Both the position numbers and the translations under genes were made by a program. 64,000 bases of DNA from Silurus meridionalis (Eukaryota > Chordata > Actinopteri > Siluriformes > Siluridae). The stretch is taken from assembly GCF_014805685.1 (NCBI RefSeq), contig NC_060885.1:9174632-9238631 (forward strand), in the 5' to 3' direction. Shown piece after piece: positions 31,805 through 42,997 of this stretch. Each line of letters opens with the position of its first letter. Position 1 is the first letter of the stretch. The notes beneath the pieces are model-generated. The model searched no databases. It saw only the letters and a program-made list of their open reading frames with translations, and was not told the origin of the DNA.

Positions 31805-32090
31805 GTCAGATCACATGTGCTCCAAACTCATGGAAGTTTGATCTACTGTCGTTTCTCCCATTGGTAGGTGGATTATGTGTGCTCTAATGTATTATTTATC
31901 ATTGGTTATCGAAACATGTGCTTTATTTCTTTTTTCATCTTAGTTTATCATGTGTGTTCTACTGTCTTTTCTCCCATTGTGGCTTGGGTGCTCTAAAGGC
32001 TTTTTCCCATTGGCGGTTGGATCCCATGTGCTCTGCTGTATGCTGTCCCATTGTTAGTTAGATCACATCAGTGTACTATTATCCTTACTT
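31805..32090. repeat. degenerate tandem repeat
   Basis: Variants of GGATCACATGTGCTCT...CTGTC-TTTCTCCCATTGG recur five or six times at irregular spacing (about 31 to 82 bp). It looks like a decayed minisatellite. No function can be assigned. Confidence 0.55.
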
Positions 32091-33175
32091 TTAGTAGTTG
32101 GATCTGCGGACTCACCAAATATCACAAATACATTCTTTGATAAATTCTTCAAGGTCATTGCTATTAAGTCAAACAGTCATTAAGACTTGAATGGTCTTCT
32201 ACTCTAGTGATATAGCAAAGTTTTATTTAATTTTTTTTAAGTGAGAACTTTATAGTTCATTTTATAGATGAAATTATTAAAAGAACCATATTGATAGATA
32301 GGAAATTCATGATTTAACTTTCACTTGCTCTTATAATTCCTCACAATATGCCTTATGTTATATATCTTGCCTTTCAGATCATGCCTCGTTTCCTCTTTGT
32401 CCTCTCAAAGGTGAAACAAGTATGAATTATGTAGGACAGGCATTGTGGTCCGACTGCGACTTGATGGCTGCTCAAACGGACGTCTGGAGAAGAGTTAACA
32501 AGGTCAGGCCACTCTGGGCTAAATGCTCTCTGCCCACACATGCAACTCCCCATCGTCCACACACTAACAGGCAATGCAAGCATGTGTACTTAAAATGCAT
32601 ATATTACAAAACAAATCCATGAGGCGATTTTTTTATCACAACACTGAACTGCAAGTTTGTAATATATGAGCAAGCTATCTCAAGGTATATCTAGCTTTAC
32701 TAATTGCTTTATTAATATCAATTCCAATAGTAATTTATTTGTTCAGCACTTTTAACCAACAATCACTAAGCAGCCTTACAGAAATATGTCCAGAGCTACA
32801 CAATGATGAATGAAATTCATTTACTATCTGAGCATCAGCAGGAGATTGGCAGATTAAGCTTGTGGTGAAATGCAGTGTAACAATTCTCAGGTCATAGAAA
32901 ATGAATATGTGGCAAAATCTGTCAAATATCTCACACTCTGACACCTACAATTAAAAAAAAATTATAGAATCACCTAACCCATATGTTTTTTTAATTTTCC
33001 TCACTAATATTGCTCTTGCTTTTTGCCTGCATAGATCATATTGTGTAGATGACAAGTAGCAAAGGGGTATAGATTAAAACAATCAGTCCCTCTATAAATT
33101 AATAAAACTTCTCTAGCTAAATGTGTTTTTTACGATTATCTACATGTCAAACATGTGAAACACATCTAACACTAT
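32091..33175. other. no gene; weak (CAAGT)n-family fragment
   Basis: Only a faint (CAAGT)n-family resemblance is seen around 32740-32900 (TTCAGCACTTTTAACCAACA, AGCAGCCTTACAGAAATATG). The rest is unassigned. Confidence 0.35.
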
Positions 33176-33643
33176 TTTGCCAAAAGTTTGCAGACCCTGG
33201 ATGGTAGCACAGTATGGTATGTGCTTTTTGAGCATCGCATTCAACATTTAGTCCCAATTTGCTATTATAATTCCTCTGCCCTTCTGGGAAGGTGTTCCAC
33301 TAGATTTTGGAGTGTGCTGTTGGACATTTGTGTTGATCAGCCACAAGGGTGTTAGTTTGGGTATTTACACAAGGGTGTAAGTCAGGTATTTAAGAGCTCA
33401 TTGGTTGAGGCATTGGCCTTTGAAACTGCCAGGCCCTTGAGCAAGGCCCTTAACCATCCCCTGCTCAGTTGTAAGTCGCTCTGGATAAGGGCGTCTGCCA
33501 AATCGCATAAATGTAAATGTAAATTTACATATTGATGTAGGTGAGGTGAGAAGGCCTGGGGTGCAGTTACTGTTACAATTCATCTCAAAGGTGTTCAGTA
33601 TGGTTGAGATCAGCGCTCTATAGAAGTACATATTTTACATATA
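33176..33643 (-). mobile_element. Tc1-like relic split by a SINE
   Basis: The left part TTGCCAAAAGTTTGCAGACCC...CTTCTGGGAAGGTGTTCCACTAG and the right part GAGAAGGCCTGGGGTGCAG...CAAAGGTGTTCAGTATGGTTGAG are adjacent pieces of one fish Tc1-like repeat read in reverse. A SINE at 33387-33531 separates them. The relic stops where the DIRS element begins. Confidence 0.65.
33387..33531 (+). repeat. tRNA-headed SINE with L2-type tail
   Basis: The head GAGCTCATTGGTTGAGGCA is tRNA A-box-like. The tail GTAAGTCGCTCTGGATAAGG..GCGTCTGCCAAATCGCATAA and ATGTAAATGTAAAT matches the 3' end of the L2 LINE at 42.94-42.99 kb. The shared tail is the expected hallmark of a SINE mobilised by that LINE. Confidence 0.8.
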
Positions 33644-33929
33644 ATGTATGTAACCCTAGTTCCCTGAGGAACGAGACGCTGCATGCTTTGGGAACACAAC
33701 TGCGTTGTCCATGCTCTGAGTAATAAGTCCAATCCATCAAAATTGAAGACAAGCTGTCCAAGGGTGGCGTCACGACCAGGAAGTTTAAAGAGCACATGGA
33801 GAGAAGACTGCTTCAGCTTCTGTAACCGTAAAGGAAGCACTGAAGGGGCACCGAAGTCTTGATGAAGTCTTGGCCAAGGCTCAAAGGCGGGGCTCGGATA
33901 GAGCCCCCAACATTATGGCCAGGACCCAA

Positions 33930-34130
33930 GCAGGCACTCCGGGATGCAGACTTTAATGGTGGACGTAGCCAACCCTTTTGCGAACTGCTCCTGCAGAAAC
34001 TCCAGCACTGAACCAGTGGACTGGTTCAACCGGTGCCGAGAGCAACATACAGTGAACAGATGCCATCTCGCAGCATACGACCTCCTCGTGGAGGGAGCTC
34101 TGGATTGGAGAAGGTTTCTACCACCTCGGT
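33930..34130 (-). pseudogene. DIRS tyrosine recombinase, N-terminal (core-binding) fragment
   Basis: The minus strand reads LQSRAPSTRRSYAARWHLF and SVLEFLQEQFAKGLATSTIK, typical of the SAM-like DNA-binding part of DIRS recombinases. The catalytic R...HxxR...Y part is not found; the sequence passes to terminal-repeat DNA instead. Confidence 0.65.
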
Positions 34131-34439
34131 GGAGAGACCCGAATTGGAGAAAGGTGGAGAGACCCCTGCAGGGCTACCAGGAGAAGATGGGGGGAAAGGC
34201 ATCAAGAAGCAGCCTCGGCTATGGTTGCACCACAGCATCCAGTACTAACAGGGCTGGTGGATATAGGGAGAACCATAGGGCTTTTGCCGAAATCTCCAAA
34301 AACCGCTCCACCACCTGGGGGTGAAGGCGCCACTCGGACTTGGACCCCTGTCTCGGCAGGGTGTCTGCTACCTAATTTAAGTGGCCCGGGATATATGCTG
34401 CTCTGAAGGAGAGGAGCTTCCCCTGGGCCCACAGTAGGA

Positions 34440-35190
34440 TCTGGCGTGCCAGCTTGTACAGGGGCACGAACGCAGACCCCCCCTGTTGGTTTATATACAA
34501 GACACGTGATGGTCCGGGAGGAAGTGCTTCAAAACCGGAAGCACGGCCAGTATTCCAGGCAATTGATGTGCCACCTCAGATGGACACTCTCCTATAGACC
34601 TTGTGCAGACCGACCATTCATGACCGCTCCCCATCCCCTGAGGGACGCATCTGTCGTAAGCACAATGTGACGACCGGGAACTCCCAACACGGGGCCTTGG
34701 AGTAGGAACCTGGGATCTCTCCACGCATTTAAGGCACATAGGCATCGCCGTGTGACCCAGATCGTGCGGGGGGGATTGTCCTTCTGAGAGAATCCCCAGG
34801 CTCTGAGCCAACACTGAAGGGGTCTTATGTACAGGAGGCCAAGTGGAATGACACTGGACACTGCTGCCCGATATTGAAATGCTTTTCCCCCCCGAAAGCA
34901 AACCTCTTCCTGTGAGAAGGGAGGATTGGTAAGTGAAAGTACACATCCTTTAGATCTACAGTGACAAACCAATCCTCGGATCTGATCTGAGACACGACCT
35001 TTTTGAGGGTTAGCATCCTGAACTGGAGCCTCATCAAAGAGTGGTTTAGCTGACGGAACCAGGACGCAACCCACTGTCCTTTTTGGGAACTATGAAGTAC
35101 CGGCTGTAGAACCCGGGCTCTCTGTCTGACGAAGGGGCCACCATGATGGCCTTCTTCTCAGGAGAGTATCTATTTCTCGTTCCAGGACCA
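34440..35190 (-). pseudogene. DIRS reverse transcriptase / RNase H remnants
   Basis: Minus-strand reading shows PGFYSRYFIVPKK near 35.1 kb, then LKKVVSQIRSEDWFVTVDLK, DVYFHLPILPSHRKRFAFGG and, after a deletion, SSVIPLGLLYIRPLQCWLRA. HIVLTTDASLRGWGAVMNG, an RNase-H aspartate motif, follows. The RT catalytic YIDD segment falls in the deletion. Frames change several times, and the element could not replicate. Confidence 0.75.
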
Positions 35191-35275
35191 GAGCCTGTTC
35201 GCTTCTCACCAGAGTAAGAGAGTCATGTTCCCAAAGCGTTCCAGCGTAGCTCAAGTTCCTGAAAGGGACTCAAGA

Positions 35276-35549
35276 ACAGTTGTGATCCTGTACCATTTTT
35301 AGGCACATATGGAAGACAAAAGGAACAGCAGTAGTTTGTGTATATCACAATCATGTAACAGCACCATGCTGGGTTGTACATATTACTCGACAAATAGACA
35401 TATGGAAAGAGATTGTAAGGCATGATAGGAGCATAAATATCTTAACACAGGCTGTATCTGTGATATCTATATTACATGGTAAACAGGAAGTCCAGCAGAC
35501 CTACCTGTTTGCAATGTGATATACAAGATATTAATGCTCATTTCATGGC

Positions 35550-35585
<36 letters not shown>

Positions 35586-37914
35586 TATATATAAATATTT
35601 TATTGTTCGGGTAAATAGTTTATTGAAATTATATTTCAGGAGATTTTAAATTAAATTATAATCCTTTTTTGATTTAAGCTTCAAATCTATTTCAATTTGA
35701 AACAGGCATAACAGCACCAGAACATAACAGAAAAGGAAGTAAGAAAGAAATAAATGAAAAAGAAAGAAAACAATCAAATAAAAAAAGGCAAGATGTAATA
35801 AAAATAAAGATGTTAACAAAAAGTAACATGAAAATACAGAAAAGAATGAAGAAACCATATATTAAATATTTAGGGTTAAAATATAGACCGTAAGAAAGAA
35901 ACAAAGGGAAAATTGTACAGCCTGTTAATGTTCTGGAGCCTTTTTACATCTTTGCCACCAATCTATGAACACACACTTACTCTGCTGTCACATACCCTTT
36001 TGCATCTGTCAGGGTTAGAGTTTTATTGATTTTGTTGTCTGTGTCATGGCGCCCACTGCACTGACCTCTCGAGCCCAGACTCATGTGCTACATACCAGAA
36101 CCCTTCTAAATCCCCATCCTGTCATTGCTAGATCGGCTAATGCATCATCACATGGTGAGTTTGTAGAAGGAAATGATAACAATGTTAGTGTAATATGATT
36201 AATTATTCCCCTGCTACCACACTAAAGAAGATGGAGATAATCTAGTTTTGAAAATCTTACATGTCTATGATTTGTAGCATCTCTGGCTCCGACAAAACAA
36301 ATGGCCCATGCTCAGTGGTATAAAGGAACTGAAGACCTTGCTTGCGGTAGGTAGGAGTAAATAAATCCATCTGCTTATAAAGAATTAGATTGGATGGCTA
36401 AACCTTAATTTGAATTGAATTAAAGATTAAGCCCATGCCCTAAGAAAATACAGCATTGTGTGGAACACTAAATATGGAGGCTTTTATAACACATGAGATT
36501 ATGGTAGATGGCACCACTTTGTAATGCAATTCATATGAACAGTTTGAGAATTACAGTTGTCACAAACAGTTTTGCATTCAAGTGTCCCATCAGTAAACAG
36601 CTGGAATGGTTGAGCCTGTCTGGACTGGTCTGGTCGGGTGAGTGGGCTAGGTTTGGGCTTCAGACCTCTAGTAATCATTAATGTGTTAATGGTTTCAGTA
36701 AGAGGGCACTGATTCAAAATCCAGCCAGTGGTAAACCTGTTTCCCCAAAAGATTTTTAAAACAGGAGGAAATCTAGAAAATTTGGATTTTGGGCTTTCCA
36801 GTTGCTAAATAACATGTCAAGCTAAGAATGCACAGCTTTTTGTCTGGCTGTATCACACCGCTGTGTTATTGACTATTTTCCGATGCCTAATTAAGACCAT
36901 TTCTCATCATGTTTAATTCAGAATTTCCTTTGAATAGTAAAACAGATCTAATTCAAGCAATGAGGAATATTTGGGTTGGGAATATTTTTAGTTCTGTGCA
37001 ATCCTTTCCTTGTATTTTGTTGTTTATGTAATTTAGCAGTTTAGGAGATTTGCTTATTTACTAGTCCGATTTCTTCATCTTACTTTACGGATGTGCTGAG
37101 GAAAACTGATGTAAAATGAAGCACTTTCAGGGGTTAAAGGTGTGGGTTATTCATTTTAATCTTTTAAGAGCAGCTTTTCAGGTCAGAAAATCTGGTCACG
37201 CAGATTTCCTCCTCCAAGGTGACACGACTGATAGCAACCCGACCTCTTGGTGCATTTTTACATTCTTCTAGTCTCAACTGCACCTGAGCTGAGAATGCCT
37301 CCTATAACTTATGAGCATGACAGCTCTAATTGGTGTAAATGTAGCTGTCATGGGTATGAATGTAATTATAATTATAAATATAATTTTATTTCCTCCTGCA
37401 CTCTGCTATTAAGTCTTCTTTAATCTGTATTCTGTAAAATGGAAATAACCAAAGCTTATTGAATATGTAATCATCATTGTGTGCTCATTTTATTCAACAT
37501 TTAATAGCTTTTATATTCCTCAGCATGTAGGTCCTGTTTTCCCGATTCACTTTTGAGTTACCCCCTCGGTGACCTCATTTAACAGCACTCAGGCATCACA
37601 AAGGAACGAATCAGTGAAGAGGACAAGCAGCATGATCTGCTTTAAGACTCAGCTCTCCTGCTAGCGCCAAGATGTCTCGCTATGAGTGTTGATGAAGGCT
37701 AGCAGGCTGCTTGGGCACACAGACAGAACCCCTAGCAAGCTCTAGTCAGTATCCTGTGGGCTGCAAAGTGTTTAAATAGAGTAAGCTTAAATCAAGTCTG
37801 CAGTCTGGAAGGCTACATTTTGTATTATGAGAATTTATATATTTTTTTGGTTATCATTCTGATTTTTTTTTGCCACTGGGCTTATGAATAAATTGCTTTG
37901 TTCAGCGTCAGGAT
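35276..37914. other. no gene; (AC)n tract and a possible conserved-type segment
   Basis: An (AC)n run lies at 35554-35584. The stretch 37130-37340 is less AT-rich and contains an imperfect palindrome, GACAGCTCTAATT...GTAGCTGTCA. Nothing coding was recognised. Confidence 0.4.
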
Positions 37915-38634
37915 CAGAGGTGGCAAAAGTACACACATCCTTCACTCAAGTAGAAGTACAGATACTCATGTTTTAAAAGACTCTGGTAAAAGTTGCAGTA
38001 ATGACTACACTTTTTACTCAAGATAAAGTAAAGAAGTATGAGCTTTGACTTGTACTTAATTAAAAAGTAGCCATTAAAACATGTTTGTGCTACTAACTGG
38101 ACCTCAAGTCATATTCAAATATTAATCCAAAATAATTTAAAATTTTGTTACCTAATGAATGTATCCAGGCTGAACAACCACCATATAGTATACAAGCAGA
38201 GCAAAGATGAAAATGATCAGTTGATCAGGAATGTCTCTGTTCTCAGTCATGATAACATCACTGACTCCTTCTGTCTCATCTACGTTAACCACACTTCTTT
38301 TGGCCTTCTGCCTTGCTTGTTGTAAGCTTTGTCATCTAGTCTATGTCTGTGGTGTGTAATAGCCAGGAAATGACACACCAGTGGTAGGTTGAAAAAGACA
38401 ATAACAAGAAATAGGTTGATGGGCTGAAAACGCCACACAATGAGACGAAAAATATTGATCATGTTACCAAATAGATTAAAACTAAAGTAACAAGCCTGGT
38501 TTAAAAATGTAAGAAGTAGAAAGTACAGATATTTGTGTAAAAAATGTAAGGAGTGAAAGCAAAAAGTTATAAATACTGAAGTAAAGTACAGGTACTGATG
38601 ATAGAAGTATTTTAACTTCATTACTTAGTCTCTG
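37915..38634. mobile_element. non-autonomous hAT-like element, copy 1
   Basis: It begins CAGAGGTGGCAAAAGTACAC and ends near TTACTTAGTCTCTG. It shares long blocks with copy 2: CTTCACTCAAGTAGAAGTAC, AAAAGTAGCCATTA, ACCACCATATAG and CCAAATAGATT. The flanking octamers GTCAGGAT and GTCAAGAC match at six of eight positions, in keeping with an 8-bp hAT duplication. It encodes no transposase. Confidence 0.75.
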
Positions 38635-38799
38635 GTCAAGACTATGAATAAACTAATTGATTTGAATTATAAAGCCAGTTCATTGCAGTATCTATCAGTT
38701 CTAACACTCACTCAGTTCTAACACTAAAATTATTTCTTTTAAACATTATTAGTTTTTATGAGAGATTTAGAAAGATTCAATGTAATTACGATTAAAAAA

Positions 38800-39617
38800 A
38801 GATGAGCTTGAAAGAAATAAAATGTGAAGACAACCTGTCCAAGAGCATGAATTCCTGGATCCATGTCCTATGGTCTGATAAGACTAAGATAAACTTGTTT
38901 GGCTTAGATGGGGTCCAGCATGTGTGGCGATGCCCTGGTGAGAAGAACCAAGAAATTTGTGTCTTGCCTACAGTCAAGCATGGTGTATTAGCATCATGGT
39001 CTGGGGCTGCATAAGTGCTGCTGGTACTGGGGAGCTGCGGTTCAGTAAAGGAAACATGGATTTCAACATGTACTTTGACATTCTAAAGCAGAACATGATG
39101 CTGTTTCTTCAGAAACTGGACCAAATGGTAGTTTTACAACATAATAATGACCCCAAACACACAGCCAAGATAAAAACTGCCTTGCTGAGGAAGCTGAAGG
39201 TGATGGAGATGGAGTGGCCAATTGTATCTCCAGACCTGAACGCTATTGAGCATTTGTGGGGCATCCTCAAGCAAAAGGTGGGGAAGCGTCATGTGTCTAA
39301 CATCCAGCAGCTCCGTGATGTCATTATGGAGGATTGGAAGAGAATACAAGCAACAACCTGTGCAGCTCTGGTGAGTTTCATGCCCAGGAGGATTAAGGCA
39401 GTGCTACATAACAATAGTGCTCACACAAAATATTGACACTTTGGACAGTTTTGACATATTCACTTAGGATGTACTCACTTTTGTTACCAGTTATTTAGAC
39501 AATAATTGCTGTATGTTGTTACAGTAAATCTATACTGCTATACAAGCTGCACAATCACTATTCTAAAATATATCCAAGTTTAATTTCTACTCACTCAGTG
39601 CTTACTTTTGTTAGATA
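38800..39617 (+). mobile_element. Tc1 element (copy C), 5'-truncated
   Basis: It carries the C-terminal two thirds of a transposase and the usual 3' region (GATGTACTCACTTTTGTTAC; TACTCACTCAGTGC..TTTTGTTAGATACT). The left inverted repeat and the DNA-binding domain are missing. It is a different Tc1 family from copies A and B. Confidence 0.85.
38802..39436 (+). pseudogene. Tc1 transposase catalytic part, frameshifted, second Asp lost
   Basis: The first frame reads HVLWSDKTKINLFGLDGVQH with the first D, up to PTVKHGV. The frame then shifts near 38965-38995 and continues IMVWGCISAAGTGELRF. The second motif is QHNNDPKHTAK where the family has QHDNDPKH, so the catalytic D is N here. The third motif, SPDLNAIEHLWG, keeps E. 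It ends with MPRRIKAVLHNN..AHTKY. It is inactive by truncation, frameshift and active-site change. Confidence 0.85.
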
Positions 39618-41100
39618 CTCTTTATGCAATAAAGTATTGCAATCTGGAAGATGTTTAGGGGATTTAAAAATAATCTGAAAGGCAGTAATACACTGGTGTG
39701 TGGGCACCACACACTATTGTATTAATCAATTTTTGTGCTAAGATGGCAAAATGCAAGCAGACAGTGTTACTAAAAAATACCTATATTAGATTATACATTA
39801 AAAAAGATTAAAACTAAAAGGGTTCTTCGGTCACACCATTAGTTTTTTTCTGAGTAAAGAAATCCGAATGATTTGAAAATACCTGTGAAATAGTTGAATG
39901 ATGTAAAAGACACAACCACAATCACTACTGATAAAATACTTTTCCAAATCACCCAATCACAACCTCATACAAATTCCACTGTCTTCAAAATGAATAAATG
40001 GCAAGATTCTTTTTTTTTTTTGCCAAAGTACGGTTCTAGAGAGCATTCGTTTTTGAATTAAATGAAAAATCCCCATTTTTGTAACTAGTATATCAATCAA
40101 CTTATGTCAGACTTTTGATGTGTGTACAATTGCATTTGCCACTTTTTATTTTACTCTTAACTGCACTTCTGCAGTCAGTACAGCCAACTGGCTTCAGTCT
40201 CATTCCTCTATGACACAGATCCTTGTGCTTGGCAGTCAACACTGTTGTTATCAAGCTCCAATGCTTCAGGAGAAGCACCCCACCGTTAACTGTGTAATTT
40301 TAAAACAGATGCAGAGACTCTCTGGGTCTTTCAGTAAATAAGGCTGTTAGAGGCCTTTTACACAGGCTGAACTGGGCTGCAGCTGCCACATCAATGTGGT
40401 CCATGTTGTAGCATTTATAGCATCTTCCATCTGTGGTGTGGTCTTTAAAACCCAACTCTGACTGACTGTTTGTCAGTTATCTTGTGTCTCAGACATAAGG
40501 AGTCGATCATTTAATGCCTCTGGGCCTGTATACCAAAGTCTTCTCCAGATACCTACAACAGCTGGTGCAGTATGTGTTTAAAAGGGTCTGTCACTGGCAC
40601 CTGAGATAAATGGGAACTTGTTGAATTTGGAACCCTGAAAAATGTAGGTGGCTTTGTAAATCATCCTGTTAAGTTCTGCTTATGACCTTTGCCAGGCCTT
40701 TTTTTATATTCAAATTTTTAATACATGAATGACTTGTATGCAAAGCCACAATAATTTTTTTTTACACAAGAATTTGCCTTTTTTAAATTTTTCATCATAC
40801 TATACCATACTACACAACAGTCCAGTGGCCGAACAGATAAAATGATATTACCACAAAGTTGGCACCAAACATTTGTCAAATAGAATGGTCAGTGTTGGGC
40901 CAATGTCACTTTTCTACCTAGGACATTTATTTAGGCACTTTACTTTTTATCTTAGATGCTTTCAGACAGCCACTGAAAAGGTTTGTCACAAATACAATCT
41001 GTGATTTCCAACTTCCTCTCCAGACCACCAGAGGGCACCCATTGCCATGGCCATTTTGGACTATTCCCTTCACGGCCACTTGATTTTCCTCATTAGTCCC
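39618..41100. other. no gene or recognised repeat
   Basis: Nothing identified except a short ACCACCAGAGGGCACC phrase near 41028, often seen in fish repeats. Confidence 0.4.
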
Positions 41101-41107
41101 ACTTTAT

Positions 41108-41290
41108 ATGGTAAGTGGTAGCTCAGTGGTTGAGTTTATAGACTTTTATTCAGAAGGGTCTCTCTTCAAATTTCACCCCTATACGTTGCCACTGCTGATC
41201 TTCAGAGTGAAGGCTTCTACTGTACAGCTGTAAAGAGCAGAATAATTGTAAGTTGCTCGTGGATAAGAACAAATGCTGCAAAATGTAGGT
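41108..41290 (+). repeat. tRNA-headed SINE, diverged
   Basis: GTGGTAGCTCAGTGGTTGAG is a good A-box-type tRNA head. The tail GTAAGTTGCTCGTGGATAAG..CAAATGCTGCAAAATGTAG is a decayed form of the L2-type tail. It is not a tRNA gene, because no cloverleaf follows. Confidence 0.7.
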
Positions 41291-41439
41291 TCCATGTTTT
41301 CCCCAGTCCTTCTGTTTCAAGTTTGAGCTAATGGTGATTTTGTTTGCAATCTAAGTGCATAGGTTTTTGCATTTTCATATCAAGTTTCCTAGTTTAGGCT
41401 AATCATAATAGAGCCATTTGTTCTGCTAGTTTCAATTCA

Positions 41440-41640
41440 ATGAGACAAAGAGAAAGTGTTTTTAACAATATACATGTTTCCAAAGCAGCTCTACATAATT
41501 CAATAATTACAAATGTTAACATCAGAAATGAATCCCTATAAGTTTATTTCTAAAGAGCAAGCTATTGTCAGCAGGCAAGAAAAACATCTTGAGATCATTT
41601 GAACCAGATTTAGAAGGGAATCAGATACTTTTTGATATTT
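41440..41640 (+). repeat. (CAAGT)n-family repeat fragment
   Basis: CCAAAGCAGCTCTACATAAT, GGCAAGAAAAACATCTTGAG and AACCAGATTTAGAAGGGAA follow the same order as in the complete copy at 60.0 kb. Confidence 0.5.
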
Positions 41641-41931
41641 CATGTAAAAAAAGACATTCAAGTGGAGATCTTTATATAAGGTACTGCATTACAGAACCTT
41701 CACTTTGATTGGATTCATAATGGTCTATTATTCTCTGTAAATAAAGCACAATTACAGGTTATTTAAAAATCTCTCTTTCTCTCTCGCAATATATTAATCC
41801 TATCAAAGCATTCGTTCTTTAAGTAACACACGAGAAAAAATTGACAAGATGGTTACTGTTATCCAACACAAAGTCTAAGGATAATAAACACATTATAGAA
41901 AATAATGTTTTGCAACTTTTGTGATCTGCAG

Positions 41932-42997
41932 TACTTTTCTCCCTCTATACCCACTCCATTGGTGAAATCATATCCTCACATGGGTTTTCTTATCACTGCT
42001 ATGCAGATGACACTCAACTAATCTTTTCTTTCCCTCCATCAGATACCACAGCTTCCGCTCGGATCTCAGCATGCTTGACAGACATATCTTTATGGATGAG
42101 TGCTCATCAACTAAAACTCAACCCCAGCAAAACAGAACTGCTGGTCATCCCAGGTGATTCATCTCCAGGTCAAGATCTCCAAATAACACTTCATGACTCT
42201 CTGCTCTCCCCTGCAGCCACTGCTCGTAACCTTGGGGTAACTATGGACAATGAACTGTCCTTCTTCTCACATGTTGCTAATGTGTCTCGTTCTTGTAGAT
42301 TTCTTCTCTACAACATCCGAAGGATTCGACCATTTCTGTCCACACAGGCTGCCCAGGTGCTTGTTCAGTCTCTTGTCATTTCAAGACTTGACTACTGCAA
42401 CTCTCTGCTGGCAGGTCTTCCCCTGAATGCTATCTGTTCACTGCAAATGATCCAAAATGCAGCTGCATGGCTTGTGTTGAATCAGCCCAAGTTTTCCCAC
42501 ACCACCCCACTGCTGCGCTCCCTTCACTGGCTTCCAGTAGCTGCACGTATCAGATTCAAAACACTGATGCTTGGCTACAAGGCCAAAAATGGACCAGCAC
42601 CATCTTACCTCAGTGACCTCATCACATCTCGCACTGCACCATGCTGTCTTAGATCCTCCAGCACTGCTCGACTGGTACTACCTTCTCTCAGAATGAGGGG
42701 TAAGTACACTTAAAGGCTCTTCTCTGTTCTGAAACCAAGGTGGTGGAATGAACTTCCCCTAGATGTCCGTACAGCGGAGTCCCTGATTATCTTCAAGCGA
42801 CGACTGAAGACCTACCTCTTCCTGAAACACTTAAATTAGCACTTTCCAAGTTTGTAGAATTCTAGGGTTATATTTATATTAAGTTTGTAATATTGCGTAC
42901 CAGTGTAGATTTATTCATTACTAGAGATTTAAAGCACTTTTGTACGTCGCTCTGGATAAGGGCGTCTGCTAAATGCCACAAATGTAAATGTACTGTC
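41932..42997 (+). mobile_element. L2-clade LINE, 3' part
   Basis: The 3' half of the RT open reading frame is followed by the element's 3' untranslated region. It ends in ACGTCGCTCTGGATAAGGGC and GTCTGCTAAATGCC, then ATGTAAATGTA. The same tail occurs in the SINEs of this window. The 5' end is truncated, as is usual for LINEs. Confidence 0.85.
41950..42840 (+). pseudogene. L2 reverse transcriptase C-terminal region
   Basis: The reading passes the catalytic YADD ([18 protein letters not shown], about 42.0 kb), then WMSAHQLKLNPSKTELLVIP, ARNLGVTMDNELSF, ISRLDYCNSLLAGLP and HWLPVAARIRFKTLMLGYKA. These are in the order expected of L2 and Maui-type LINEs. The central 212 codons are open, and the end breaks into other frames near 42713. 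Upstream RT motifs and the endonuclease are absent. This is a comparatively young copy. Confidence 0.85.

Larger units (their letters stand above)
33645..35275 (-). mobile_element. DIRS-type retrotransposon, deleted, with both terminal-repeat pieces
   Basis: DIRS end motifs stand at about 33647-33700 (ATGTAACCCTAGTTCCCTG, GAACGAGACGCTGCATG) and at 35225-35270 (TTCCCAAAGCGTTCCAGCG). Between them, on the minus strand, come RT, RNase H and the start of a tyrosine recombinase. At 1.6 kb it is far short of a complete DIRS of 5-6 kb. The left end cuts into the Tc1-like relic. Confidence 0.78.

Noticed and set aside
33944..34324. Plus-strand frame of 126 residues
   Set aside because: The opposite strand carries the DIRS RNase H/recombinase remnants in the expected order; the plus frame has no recognisable domain.
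41108..41130. tRNA gene
   Set aside because: Only an A-box-like head is present. The expected anticodon and T arms do not follow, and the body and tail match a SINE.
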